Origin: Verrucomicrobiia bacterium
Lineage (GTDB): Bacteria > Verrucomicrobiota > Verrucomicrobiia > Limisphaerales > JADLHS01
Length of the DNA: 47,412 nt
Direction: 5' to 3'
NCBI GenBank assembly: GCA_011525685.1
Contig: WYBW01000031.1
Coordinates: forward strand, 1-47,412
Within the stretch, counting starts at the first letter, position 1. The number at the start of each line of letters is the position of its first letter. The notes under the pieces are model-generated. The model was not told the DNA's origin. It saw nothing but the letters and a program-made list of their open reading frames with translations, and did no database searches. The position numbers and the translations under genes are program-made. Of the stretch, positions 38,550 to 47,309 are shown in pieces.

Positions 38550-39761
38550 GTGCAAATCGGGCCGTTGAAACTGAGTTCAAACCTGTTTCTCTCGCCGCTG
38601 GCGGGCTACACCAATCTGCCGTTCCGGCTCGTCGTGCGGGAGCTTGGCGGTGTTGGCCTTTGCACCACCGACCTCGTGAACGCCCGTTCGTTGCTGGAGA
38701 CGCGCGCCAAGGCGTTCAAACTCATCGAAACACGACCGGCGGACTCTCCGCTCGCCGTTCAGCTCTTCGGCAGTGTGCCCGAAGAGATGCGCGACGCGGC
38801 GTTGCTGCTGGAATCGCGCGGCATCGCGGCGGTGGACATCAACATGGGCTGCCCCGTAAGGAAGGTCTGCCAGGTCGGCGGCGGCTCGGCCATGATGACC
38901 GAGTTGAGCAAAACCACCGCTCTGGTACGCGGCATGGTCAGCGCCGTGAAGATCCCCGTCACCGCGAAAATGCGCCTCGGCTGGGACGATCAGAACATTA
39001 CTGCGCCCGACCTTGCCCGGGCGCTGGAGGACGTGGGGGTCGCGGCGATTTTTGTTCACGGCCGGACGCGCGAGCAGGGGTTTGGCGGGATGGTCAATCT
39101 TGCGGGCATCCGCGCCGTGGTGCAGGCGGTGAAACGAATTCCCGTCATCGGCAACGGAGATGTGATCACCCCGCAGGCGGCCAAAAAGATGTTCGACGAA
39201 ACGGGTTGCGCCGGTGTGAGCATCGGCCGCGGAGCGTTTTACAATCCGTGGATCTTTCAAGACACCTTGCGCTACCTGAAAGCGAAGACAAATGCTCGCC
39301 GTTCTGAGCTTTCTTCCACCTCGTTCCGCTCCGTCTCGGAACTGGAAAGGCAGTCTCCAGTTCTGGACGGTGAGGCGGCGGAATTGATCCGTGACGACTC
39401 TCCGCCCGAGCCATCTTTCACCGAGCGCGTGCGGGTGATGTGCCGACATCTGGACCTGATGATCGAGGTGTTCGGTGAAGAACTGGGCTGCCGCATGTTC
39501 CGCAAGGTCGCCCCGATGTATTCGCGCCGTTTCGGGCCCGCGGCCGAGTTCAACAAACGGGTCGTGCTGATTTCGTCGCGGGCCGATTTTCACGACGCAC
39601 TCGAACACTATTGGCGCTGGCGGAAACCGTTCCTGGACGAGCACGGCGAATTGCTGCCCCGCTTCCAGCCCGCCCCGCTGGTCGCCTCATTCATGCGGGA
39701 GGACCACCCCGACCAAGGTGGTCAGATTCGAGTCCCCAAGGGACCGGTGGAGGTGTGGTGA
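38550..39761 (+). CDS. dusB: tRNA-dihydrouridine synthase (DusB-like)
   Basis: 403 residues from GTG at 38550, chosen because the family N-terminus (QIGPLKLSSNLFLSPLAGYTNLPFR) begins there; codons upstream are antisense to the beta-CASP gene. The FMN barrel motifs are visible: LAVQLFGSVPE, the catalytic Cys in NMGCPVRKVCQVGGGSAMM, VTAKMRLGWDD, VHGRTREQGFGG, VIGNGDVITPQ and GVSIGRGAFYNPWIF. It reduces uridines in the tRNA D-loop. An insertion of about 35 polar residues (SELSSTSFRSVSEL, then RDDSPPEPSF) sits before the helical RNA-binding domain and is unusual in length. Confidence 0.88.
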   Translation: MQIGPLKLSSNLFLSPLAGYTNLPFRLVVRELGGVGLCTTDLVNARSLLETRAKAFKLIETRPADSPLAVQLFGSVPEEMRDAALLLESRGIAAVDINMGCPVRKVCQVGGGSAMMTELSKTTALVRGMVSAVKIPVTAKMRLGWDDQNITAPDLARALEDVGVAAIFVHGRTREQGFGGMVNLAGIRAVVQAVKRIPVIGNGDVITPQAAKKMFDETGCAGVSIGRGAFYNPWIFQDTLRYLKAKTNARRSELSSTSFRSVSELERQSPVLDGEAAELIRDDSPPEPSFTERVRVMCRHLDLMIEVFGEELGCRMFRKVAPMYSRRFGPAAEFNKRVVLISSRADFHDALEHYWRWRKPFLDEHGELLPRFQPAPLVASFMREDHPDQGGQIRVPKGPVEVW

Positions 39762-39852
39762 CATTGATCACGACGCTTGCGTTCTACCACTTGCTCCGGT
39801 GGCCGCGCCTCGCTAGTCTTGACTCGCATTATTGAACCGCAAACTCTGAACC

Positions 39853-41178
39853 ATGATGAAAAGGCAAAAAGAATTCTTCCCGGGCGTATCCAAGATTCAA
39901 TATGAGGGGCCCAAGTCTCGAAATCCGCTTGCGTTCAAGCATTACAACGCCGACGAGCTCGTCGCCGGCAAGACCATGCGCGAGCATCTGCGTTTCTCCG
40001 TCACTTACTGGCACACCATCCGCGGCCAGTTGGCGGACATGTTCGGCGTGGGCACCGCCATCCGTCCGTGGGAAGACGGCACCAACTCGCTGAAGATGGC
40101 CGAGACGCGCGTGCGCGTGGCCTTCGAGTTCATGGAAAAACTTGGCGTGCCGTTCTACGCCTTTCACGACCGCGACGTGGCGCCCGAGGGCCGCAATCTG
40201 CGCGAGACGAATCGCAACCTCGATGCCATCGCCAAACTCCTCAGGCAGGAACAGCAGCGCACGGGCATCGGCCTGCTCTGGGGAACGGCCTGTCTTTTTG
40301 TGCATCCGCGCTACGTTCACGGCGCGGCGACGAGTTGCAACGCCGACGTGTTCGCCTACGCCGCCGCACAGGTGAAGAAAGCCATCGAAGTCACCCACGA
40401 ATTGGGCGGTGAGGGCTACGTGTTCTGGGGCGGGCGCGAAGGTTACAGCACGTTGCTGAACACCGACCTCAAACGCGAGATGGATCATCTGGGTGCGTTC
40501 CTGCACTTGGCGGTCAAACACAAGAAAGCCATCGGTTTCAAAGGCCAGTTCTACATCGAACCCAAACCCAAGGAGCCGACCAAGCACCAATACGATTCGG
40601 ACGCCGCCGCGTGCCTGAACTTCCTGCGCGAATACGATCTGCTCCGCGATTTCAAGCTGAACCTCGAGACCAACCACGCCACGCTGGCCGGGCACACGAT
40701 GCAGCATGAACTGGAGGTGGCCATTGCCGCGAAAGCGCTGGGTTCGATTGACGCCAACACGGGCGACCTGTTGCTCGGCTGGGACACGGATCAATTCCCC
40801 ACGAACGTTTATCTCACCACTGAGATCATGCTCTCGATCCTCAAAATGGGCGGGTTCAAGACCGGCGGCACGAACTTTGATGCCAAGGTGCGCCGCGAGA
40901 GTTTCGAGCCGGTGGACCTGTTCCACGCGCACATCGGTGGCATGGACGCCTTTGCGCGCGGGCTGAAGATCGCCGCGGCCATTCGCAAAGACGGCCGGCT
41001 GGCGCAGTTCGTGAAACAGCGCTACAACTCCTGGGACAGCGGTATCGGCGCAAAGATTGAGGCGGGCAAGGCCAGCATCAAGGACCTCGAAGCCTACATG
41101 CTCAAGAAGGGCGACGTTTCACCCAATACCAGCGGCCGTCAGGAGTTCTTGGAGAACTTGATCAACGAGTTCATCTGA
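39853..41178 (+). CDS. xylA: Xylose isomerase
   Basis: 441 residues, class II size. It interconverts D-xylose and D-xylulose (also glucose and fructose) with two divalent metals. Motifs: HDRDVAPEG (catalytic His near residue 101), [16 protein letters not shown] near 194-209, [16 protein letters not shown] with metal-ligand Glu and Lys, [17 protein letters not shown], and [20 protein letters not shown] with the second metal site. No xylulokinase or regulator is adjacent, so it probably stands as a single-gene unit. A hairpin follows the stop. Confidence 0.96.
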   Translation: MMKRQKEFFPGVSKIQYEGPKSRNPLAFKHYNADELVAGKTMREHLRFSVTYWHTIRGQLADMFGVGTAIRPWEDGTNSLKMAETRVRVAFEFMEKLGVPFYAFHDRDVAPEGRNLRETNRNLDAIAKLLRQEQQRTGIGLLWGTACLFVHPRYVHGAATSCNADVFAYAAAQVKKAIEVTHELGGEGYVFWGGREGYSTLLNTDLKREMDHLGAFLHLAVKHKKAIGFKGQFYIEPKPKEPTKHQYDSDAAACLNFLREYDLLRDFKLNLETNHATLAGHTMQHELEVAIAAKALGSIDANTGDLLLGWDTDQFPTNVYLTTEIMLSILKMGGFKTGGTNFDAKVRRESFEPVDLFHAHIGGMDAFARGLKIAAAIRKDGRLAQFVKQRYNSWDSGIGAKIEAGKASIKDLEAYMLKKGDVSPNTSGRQEFLENLINEFI

Positions 41179-41185
41179 GTGCCGC

Positions 41186-41203
41186 TGGGACGGGCACGTC
41201 CCA
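41186..41203 (+). terminator. Hairpin after xylA
   Basis: TGGGACG-GGCA-CGTCCCA, a perfect 7-bp stem with a 4-base loop, eight bases after the xylA stop. It lacks a T-run, so it may be an mRNA-end stabiliser or a member of a dispersed short repeat rather than a true terminator. The rest of 41204-41353 shows nothing I can identify. Confidence 0.35.
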
Positions 41204-41353
41204 AGTTCTCGCGCTGAGAGTGCGACCTGCTGGAAGGGTTAGCCGGCATGGTTTCTGGCCTTGCCTTGGAGTCTCTTTGCGTCAGCGGGAAGCGGAGTCC
41301 TGGCAGTGCGAGTATTCAACCTTCCAACTCCGGCAGGCCAGGCCAGGCCGGAA

Positions 41354-41611
41354 TCAAACCGCTTCAGCTTGATTGCCCCGATAGTCGCTCATCTCGGCCC
41401 AGAACTGTTCAATCGCGGCGCCCACGGCGGGACGCAGTTCCACCAACCGGAATTTGCGCCGCGAGCCATCCGGCAGCAAGAGCACCTGCTCGAAATTGGC
41501 GAGCATGTTGTCGGCTGGATAAACCGTGGCCACAACCTGCCCAATGGTGTTGGTCGGGGCGTGGAAATTGATTTCCCCCTTGTGGATGGTCGGCAGTTGC
41601 TCGCACTTCAT
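41354..41611 (-). CDS. Small hypothetical protein
   Basis: 85 residues starting MKCEQLPTIHKGEINFH, from an ATG at 41611 with AGGTAGAGAG upstream. The frame is open further upstream only with a poor TTG start. The sequence alternates hydrophobic and charged residues (FEQVLLLPDGSRRKFRLVELRP), suggesting a small beta-sheet domain, followed by a helix (AIEQFWAEMSDY). No signal peptide or known family is recognised. It stands alone between xylA and the secreted protein at 41841. Confidence 0.45.
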   Translation of the reverse strand: MKCEQLPTIHKGEINFHAPTNTIGQVVATVYPADNMLANFEQVLLLPDGSRRKFRLVELRPAVGAAIEQFWAEMSDYRGNQAEAV

Positions 41612-41840
41612 ACTCTCTACCTGCCCGAATGTTCGCATCCCCTCCCACCGGCTCAACACGAACGAAACCCGACAGACTTCCGGCCATGACCCGACATTCC
41701 GCTCCGCAGTAACCGCACCCGTTCGCAAGCCGGAAAGTCGGGAGTCAGGGCAAAGTTGGCGACTCCAATCGGGGTGCCTGCCAGTTGCTTCCGCTCGCGG
41801 CGTGGCGACGGCTCCCTCTGCGGGACGGCAGGCGAGTTTC

Positions 41841-42800
41841 CTACGGGACCCAGCGCGCGCGATAAAAGCGACGGTTCAGTCCGGTGGCACTGGTGTCCAG
41901 ATAATCAACAAAGCCGTCCGTGAGGAGGTTGGTCCGGAGTGCCGTCCAGTGGGCGAGATTGGTGCTGGCGTCTATGGCGAAACGGGCGACCGACGTTCCT
42001 TCGAGCCGGAGATAAACGTTGCCCGCCGGAGTGCGCTCCAGCAGCCGCAATGTCGGCGCAGCGGGAGACGCCAATTCGGCTGTGATACGGTAGTTGTCGA
42101 ACACCATGAAGTTGTCTCCCGCCCGGGTGGGATTGGCCAGGACCCAGGCCGCGTCCACGTCGCCAAGATTGAGCGGCGCGCCGGTGGTGGTGATGGGCTT
42201 GTTGTTGACAAGCGCGGCGCCGTCCAAGGTGGCGCTCCACAAGTTTGAAGCGAAGTTCATCCTGATGACCAGTTCATAAGCCACCTCATGCGTAAAGTTT
42301 GTGCCCGTCCAGACGAAGGTGTTCGTTCCATCCAGCGCGTAGTAAACGCGCAGGTCGTCATTGCGGAAATTGATTGTAAAAAGGTGGTCCGCGCTGGAGT
42401 TGTAAACACTCCAGTAAAAATCGTCGTACAAGTTGGTGGTGGAATCCACGAAGCCGATCAGCACGGAGAACGTAACCACCGGAGTGTTTGCCGCCACCGG
42501 TTGATAGTTGATCGGCTTCCACAGAATCAACAGGTCGTCGCCCGCGTTAGGGGGGGCGAACCCAATGTAGGCCTGCTGGCCCTCGCCAGGAAAGTAGCCG
42601 GTGACGAGACCATTGCCACCCGACCCTGCCTGAAGCCAGCCGTTCTGACCGGCGAGGTCGTTGAGCGCGCTGTATCCCTCGGTCGCTTCAAATCCCGTGA
42701 AAAAGATGTTCGTGACCGCAGCACGTACCGTAGCCGCGCTCGCCACAAGCAGCGACAAACCCACCTTCAAGCCATACGAACAAACCTTGCTCGCCTTCAT
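41841..42800 (-). CDS. Secreted beta-sandwich protein with W..L..FYR tail
   Basis: 319 residues with a signal peptide (MKASKVCSYG, hydrophobic core, cleavage after VRA near residue 27). The body (IFFTGFEATEGYSALNDLAGQNGW, later FVWTGTNFTHEVAYELVIRMNFASNLW) is the pattern of a concanavalin/LamG-like beta-sandwich. The last 70 residues contain DASTNLAHWTAL and NRRFYRARWVP, a C-terminal domain seen repeatedly in Verrucomicrobial exported proteins. It is likely extracytoplasmic. No catalytic motif is visible. Gene order with the lipoprotein on the same strand, 32 bases upstream, suggests co-transcription. Confidence 0.7.
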   Translation of the reverse strand: MKASKVCSYGLKVGLSLLVASAATVRAAVTNIFFTGFEATEGYSALNDLAGQNGWLQAGSGGNGLVTGYFPGEGQQAYIGFAPPNAGDDLLILWKPINYQPVAANTPVVTFSVLIGFVDSTTNLYDDFYWSVYNSSADHLFTINFRNDDLRVYYALDGTNTFVWTGTNFTHEVAYELVIRMNFASNLWSATLDGAALVNNKPITTTGAPLNLGDVDAAWVLANPTRAGDNFMVFDNYRITAELASPAAPTLRLLERTPAGNVYLRLEGTSVARFAIDASTNLAHWTALRTNLLTDGFVDYLDTSATGLNRRFYRARWVP

Positions 42801-42832
42801 TCTCAGAGGTTAACTTGTTCTGCTGGTAAACC

Positions 42833-45193
42833 CTAGCGACTTCTTGGCCGGGAATCATTGCCGGCTGGCGCGGCTGGTTGCGACCGGACAGCAGACGGTG
42901 GTGTCGCCTGCCGCGGAGTGCTCATGGTGGGAGGCGCTGGCGGAGGTGGGGACACCGGGGTGGGCGCCGCGGGTGCCGGGCGACTGAACTGCGCTGGAGG
43001 GGCGGGCGCGGGTGCGGGCGCCGCCGGACGCGGCGTGAAGGTTTGAGCCGGAGCATTGGGCCTATTCACCGGTGCCGTGTAAGAGGGCCGGGAAGAGTTC
43101 TCAGTCCGAACCGCCGGCCGCGGGTTCTCGCGAGGCTGCACAGGTTGAGGAGCGCTTGGCGCTGTTACGCTGCGGGTGACCGGGGGTGCTGACGACTGCG
43201 GTTGCGAAAACTGGCGTTGCGCGGGCGCGGGGCGGGAGAAGCTTTGACTCTCGCTCGTCGCACTTGGCGCCGTCGCCCGCTGCTCCGGACGTGCCAATTC
43301 GGCCGGCTGACTCTGTGGAGACGGTGGGGTCACGACGCTCGGGCGTTGTGCGGGTGCGCCCGGGCTTTTCCCGATCACCACCAGAGAAGAACTGGCCGGG
43401 GCTGACGGCCGGGTCGAAGGCGTGTTCGCTGGAGTTGCTTCCGACCTGCTGGCCGGGGGTGGTCCGCTGACCCGTTCCGAACCCCGCACAATCAAGGGTG
43501 GCACTGTGTTTTCGCGCACGGGCCGGTTGCTGGCTGCCGCGGAGGTTTCGGCGGGCGACGGCCGGGCTGAACCGCTGGCGGGTCGGGTGGAGGGAACATC
43601 AATCGGCCTGGGCGCCGGCGCCGGCTTGGATACCGTGGCCGATGGTGCGCTCGGCTCGCGAACCGGACTTGCTGGAGGTGAAGGGCGGGTGATCGGCTTT
43701 TCCACCGCAGCCGGTGCGAGGTCTGCGGCGGTTGACAATTCGCGGCTGGGGCGGGTTGTCAAAGGCCGGGCTTCTGCATTCTGGCCGACGCGGTTATCCG
43801 GCTGCCCGTCCACCGAACGACCACCGGTCAGAGGCCGGCCTGCGGGCATCTGGTTGTCGCCCGGGCCGTTTCGCAAAAATTCATCCTTGGGCGGTTGGGG
43901 ACGATGTACTGCCAGCGTGCGGCCGTCCTGCGCCAGTCTTTCCCGTCGCGGGTCGCGACCGGACGTGCCGACCATGTCACGCACGGCGACCTTCTGGATG
44001 TCAGACTTGGTCGCCGCCTTGACGCGGTCAACCGGGACGCCGGCATTGATGATGGTATTATTGTCTCCAATGATGACATTGTTCACCACGGTGGACTGAC
44101 TGTAGATTTCCCTGGCGTGGTGTTGGGGAGCGTAATACCTCGATGGCCGATAATTGCAGAAGCGATCCCACGGCACAAAAGTGTAGTAATCATATCCCAA
44201 ACCAAATCCGAAGCCAACCCCCACAGCTCCACCGTGGTAAGTGAAGCCAAAACCGGCTGAGTAATAGGCCGAAGGAGGAAGAGGCGCCCAGCCGCAATAT
44301 CCGTCTGTGTAGCGCCAAGTTACCCACGCCGGTCCCCAAGTATAACCCGGATACCAGCACCAGCCCCAGCGCGGATGTGTGAACCAGCGCCCGTAGTGAA
44401 ACGGCGCCCAACCCCAGGTGTAATCCGAGTACCAGTACCAGCCGACGTCGGTGTAAATCCAGCGTCCGCCATCCCGATAGGGTTGCCAGCCGCGGTTGAC
44501 GACAACGACCGAGGGCTGCCAGCACATGCCGTAGCCTTCGACGTTGACCCACGATCCGTAAGGCGACAATGAGTCGTAGAAGTAGTTGTAAGTGACATTG
44601 GCCGGTTGCTGCTGGACAGGCAACGGTTCGACGGCCGGAGGCGTCTCGTAGGCCGGGGCCGCGGCGACAGGCGGCGCGGTGGCGACTTGCGGCTCTGGCG
44701 CAGCGGGCGGCGCGGAGGGCTGGGCGGCGTTTGCCCAGAACTGTTTCATGGCATTGTCGTGCTCCAAGATCGCCAGGATGACGCCGCTCGGAATGCCCAA
44801 ATCGTTCAGGTAAACGATTTCATCCGCACCGAGACCGAACGTGTGGGCAGAGTTCGTGACGTAAGTGAGCATGACGGCGGGATCCACGCCGGCCTGCGCC
44901 AGCTTGATGATCTCCGCCAGCGGGCTGGAAGGCCGGATGTTGGGTGGCAACGTCAGTTCACCCGCCACCACGGGCCTCTCGGCAGGGGCAGCCGGCGACT
45001 CCGAAACAGCGGGGGCAGCCGGGTCAGCCGATGGCTCGGCTGTGGCCGGTCTATCAGTTGGGGCGACGTCCCCGGAAAGCGCGGCAAACAGGCCGACGGT
45101 TGAGTCTGGCTCATCGGTTTCGCACCCGCTCAACAGAGGAAGGATCGTCAGGGCCAGGACCAGAGCGGTGTATCGGTGCAGCTCGGTTTTCAT
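42833..45193 (-). CDS. DUF6600-type lipoprotein with YxWxW core and long Pro/Ser tail
   Basis: 786 residues from the ATG at 45193. A lipoprotein signal (MKTELHRYTALVLALTILPLLSGC) has the lipidated Cys near residue 24. An N-terminal domain (about 60-150) follows with PLAEIIKLAQAGVDPAVMLTYV. Then comes the Trp/Tyr-rich core (about 190-325) with repeats such as YGSWVNVEGYGMCWQP, GGRWIYTDVGWYWYSDYTWGWAP and WGWCWYPGYTWGPAWV, the pattern of DUF6600. The C-terminal 400 residues are disordered Pro/Ser/Ala/Arg-rich repeats. It is probably anchored to a membrane with the tail extending across the periplasm or outwards. No enzymatic motif is visible. Confidence 0.75.
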   Translation of the reverse strand: MKTELHRYTALVLALTILPLLSGCETDEPDSTVGLFAALSGDVAPTDRPATAEPSADPAAPAVSESPAAPAERPVVAGELTLPPNIRPSSPLAEIIKLAQAGVDPAVMLTYVTNSAHTFGLGADEIVYLNDLGIPSGVILAILEHDNAMKQFWANAAQPSAPPAAPEPQVATAPPVAAAPAYETPPAVEPLPVQQQPANVTYNYFYDSLSPYGSWVNVEGYGMCWQPSVVVVNRGWQPYRDGGRWIYTDVGWYWYSDYTWGWAPFHYGRWFTHPRWGWCWYPGYTWGPAWVTWRYTDGYCGWAPLPPSAYYSAGFGFTYHGGAVGVGFGFGLGYDYYTFVPWDRFCNYRPSRYYAPQHHAREIYSQSTVVNNVIIGDNNTIINAGVPVDRVKAATKSDIQKVAVRDMVGTSGRDPRRERLAQDGRTLAVHRPQPPKDEFLRNGPGDNQMPAGRPLTGGRSVDGQPDNRVGQNAEARPLTTRPSRELSTAADLAPAAVEKPITRPSPPASPVREPSAPSATVSKPAPAPRPIDVPSTRPASGSARPSPAETSAAASNRPVRENTVPPLIVRGSERVSGPPPASRSEATPANTPSTRPSAPASSSLVVIGKSPGAPAQRPSVVTPPSPQSQPAELARPEQRATAPSATSESQSFSRPAPAQRQFSQPQSSAPPVTRSVTAPSAPQPVQPRENPRPAVRTENSSRPSYTAPVNRPNAPAQTFTPRPAAPAPAPAPPAQFSRPAPAAPTPVSPPPPAPPTMSTPRQATPPSAVRSQPAAPAGNDSRPRSR

Positions 45194-45330
45194 TTTGTTT
45201 GAGTCACTCAACATACATTATTGGAGGTTGGCTGTCTCATACTAAGAGACTCGACCCCCCTGCCGGGTATTCACCCCGGTACGGCCTCCCTCCTCTCACG
45301 GCTATTCTCATGCTATCCAGACGATTAGGC

Positions 45331-45406
45331 TGGTACCCCCACCCTGAATTGAACAGGGATCAACGGTTTAGGAAACCGCCGCTCTATCCATTTGAGCTAT
45401 GGGGCC
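45331..45406 (-). tRNA. tRNA-Arg (anticodon CCT)
   Basis: Read on the minus strand: D-stem GCTC/GAGC, anticodon stem GCGGT/ACCGT around loop TTCCTAA (anticodon CCT, reading AGG), T-stem CCCTG/CAGGG with loop TTCAATT, encoded CCA. The acceptor GGCCCCA/TGGGGGT pairs at five positions but has a G-U at 1-72 and a G-G mismatch at 2-71. The remaining structure is sound, so it is probably a real or only recently damaged tRNA gene. Confidence 0.85.
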
Positions 45407-45650
45407 AAACACACTGCAAAGTCGAGGAAACCCAATAGAATCAGGCATTCCCGCGATTTTTGGCAGCTTAGAGCAAGTGGCACCGAGATGCAAGGAGAGG
45501 CACGAAAAGGCACCCAAAACCCGCTTTTTGAGCAAGTCTTTGAGCAAGTCAATTTTCAGGGTTTCAGACTCCAGATCGGAACATCGACTGACTGCTGCCT
45601 GCTCGGCACCGCGTCGAATTGACCGGCGGTACCGTGACGGGAATGACCAA

Positions 45651-45812
45651 TCATGCGACGGGCTTCTTCCTCGGCCTGCCCTTCGGCCAGCCACCCTTTT
45701 TCGCGTTCCGACGCGCAGCCTCAGCCTTGGCGGGGCTGGTCGCCCTCCCACCGTACGCTGCCAGTACGCTGCCGATGTCGGCTCCGCACTTTGGACATTT
45801 TAGTTTGCTCAT
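45651..45812 (-). CDS. Small zinc-ribbon/AT-hook-like protein
   Basis: 53 residues starting MSKLKCPKCGADIGSVLAAY and ending with SPAKAEAARRNAKKGGWPKGRPRKKP. CPKCG is a zinc-knuckle half and KGRPRKKP resembles an AT-hook. Proteins with this KGG.PKGRPRKK tail occur in accessory gene regions as I recall. Its ATG overlaps the stop of the ATPase gene (ATGA), so it is translationally coupled. It may be a DNA-binding regulator or cofactor of the ATPase. Confidence 0.55.
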   Translation of the reverse strand: MSKLKCPKCGADIGSVLAAYGGRATSPAKAEAARRNAKKGGWPKGRPRKKPVA

Positions 45813-46972
45813 TCCTTCAACTCCTGCGCCATGCGGCCCAGCCGTTCGACCAGATGCAGGATTGAAACCACTTCCATCTTCGGCCCAAGGCCGTAGGACT
45901 CCTTGCCCGGCACGACCACCAGCAGCCGATCCAGTTTCAGGTCCGCCATCGCCACATGCATGGATTTGGTAATGCCCGGCGCGTCGCTGAACTTGAATTC
46001 AAATCCGATCCGGTGGCCTTGCCACAAAACCATCAAATCCAATTCCGCCCCGCCGTGCGTCGCCCAGAAATAAGCATCGCGGTCACCCGTGATTTGCAGC
46101 ACCTGCTCCAGCGCGAAACCTTCCCATGATGCGCCTAGCTTGGGATGTTCATCGAGCCGCTGTGGGCTGGGCAGATGCAGCAACCCGTGCAGCATCCCCG
46201 AATCGCGGATGTAAACTTTCGGGGCTTTCACCTGACGCTTGCCCAGATTCTCGAACCACGGCGGCAACTGCCGCACGAGAAACGTCGCCGCCAGCGCGTC
46301 CAGATACCGCCGCGCCGTCTTGTCCGTCACTCCCAGCGAGCGCCCGATCTCTGAACCGTTCCATGTCTGCCCGTGATAATGCGCCACCATCGCCCAGAAC
46401 CGGCGCATCACGCCGGGCGTCTCGCTCACGCCAAACTGCGCCAAGTCCCGCTCGATGACTGTCCGTTCCATGTCGTCTTGCCATTGTCGAGCCTGCTCAT
46501 CCGTCTCGGCCAGATACGGCACGGGGAAACCGCCACGCCACCACAATCGCCGGTGCTGCTCCGCGCCGACCTCGCCCAACCCCAACCCCGCTACATCCAC
46601 GAACGACACCCGGCCCGCCAGCGATTCCGTCACGCCCTTCATCAGCCACGGCGACACGCTGCCCAGTATCAGAAACCGCGCCGGTAACGGACGCCGATCC
46701 GCCCAGACGCGCAGCAACGGAAACAGTTCCGGCATTCGCTGCGCCTCATCAATCACCACTAACCCCGTCAGCGGTTCGAGCACCGCCGCTGGCTGCCGCA
46801 TAAAGTCCTGCGTCGCCGCGCTCTCCAGATCGAAATACCGCGCCGCCCGCCCCGCCATGAACTGCTGCGCCAGCGTCGTCTTGCCGATCTGACGCGGTCC
46901 AAGCAAGGCCACGACCGGATAGTGCTCAATCCGCGTCGTCAGCATCTCCAAATAGCGCGTTCGCTCAACCAT
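45809..46972 (-). CDS. DUF4143-type AAA ATPase
   Basis: 387 residues. Walker A GPRQIGKTT near 25-33, Walker B TGLVVIDEAQRMPELFPLLR near 69-88, sensor-type LILGSVSPWL, then a winged-helix region (NGSEIGRSLGVTDKTARRYLDAL, about 204-226) followed by the DUF4143 C-terminal nuclease-like part. There GGAELDLMVLWQGHRIGFEFKF, near 308-329, has the D-x(n)-E-x-K spacing of PD-(D/E)XK enzymes. The family is widespread and of unclear function, often in accessory regions. A palindrome lies 24 bases upstream. It is coupled to the small zinc-ribbon gene. Confidence 0.85.
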   Translation of the reverse strand: MVERTRYLEMLTTRIEHYPVVALLGPRQIGKTTLAQQFMAGRAARYFDLESAATQDFMRQPAAVLEPLTGLVVIDEAQRMPELFPLLRVWADRRPLPARFLILGSVSPWLMKGVTESLAGRVSFVDVAGLGLGEVGAEQHRRLWWRGGFPVPYLAETDEQARQWQDDMERTVIERDLAQFGVSETPGVMRRFWAMVAHYHGQTWNGSEIGRSLGVTDKTARRYLDALAATFLVRQLPPWFENLGKRQVKAPKVYIRDSGMLHGLLHLPSPQRLDEHPKLGASWEGFALEQVLQITGDRDAYFWATHGGAELDLMVLWQGHRIGFEFKFSDAPGITKSMHVAMADLKLDRLLVVVPGKESYGLGPKMEVVSILHLVERLGRMAQELKE

Positions 46973-46995
46973 AGTTCTACCCTAACCGAGAACAA

Positions 46996-47012
46996 TCGGA
47001 ATGTCATTCCGA
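46996..47012. promoter_or_regulatory. Palindrome upstream of the DUF4143 gene
   Basis: TCGGAATG-T-CATTCCGA, a perfect 8+8 inverted repeat with one centre base, 24 bases before the minus-strand ATG at 46972. It could be an autoregulatory operator. The surrounding 46973-47273 is more AT-rich than its surroundings and contains no gene I trust. Confidence 0.4.
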
Positions 47013-47273
47013 GATTTCATGTTACATTTTCAAATACCTTGTTTACAATTACTTGCATTTGTGACGCTGTGCTCCAAACTGGCCAATCCAGTCATCATTG
47101 GAAAACCGGTGTTCGGCTTTGAGTTTTCACGGATGTCTGAATAATCGTTGAACACGAACATCTTACAGCCATAATCCGCCATCGAAGCCACGCCAGAATC
47201 TGGCTCCCTTAGCGCTCAGACTTCTCGAAGCTCCACACGGCTCTGTCAAATCTCCAAACGCTCGTTTGAGGGT

Positions 47274-47302
47274 TTGACAATACCCATCCAGCCGGGTATT
47301 GT
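47274..47302 (+). promoter_or_regulatory. Promoter and operator of the serine recombinase
   Basis: TTGACA (47274-47279), a 17-base spacer and TATTGT (47297-47302) form a strong sigma-70-type promoter. The inverted repeat CAATACCC/GGGTATTG (47278-47285, 47294-47301) spans the spacer and overlaps both boxes, so a bound repressor would block polymerase. The expected start, about seven bases after the -10 box, falls at the recombinase ATG (47310). Confidence 0.7.
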
Positions 47303-47309
47303 AGGGGCA

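Noticed and set aside
37079..39307. 742-codon plus-strand frame opposite the beta-CASP gene and into dusB
   Set aside because: It lies antisense to a well-motifed gene and overlaps another in a different frame; its His/Arg/Val-rich composition is that of a high-GC shadow.
45368..45751. 127-codon minus-strand frame ending GPIAQMDRAAVS
   Set aside because: Its end is the known spurious translation of a tRNA-Arg; the body is basic low-complexity sequence without a start signal.
47002..47145. 47-codon plus-strand frame starting MSFRDFM upstream of the recombinase
   Set aside because: No ribosome-binding site or recognisable pattern; it begins inside the palindrome upstream of the ATPase gene.
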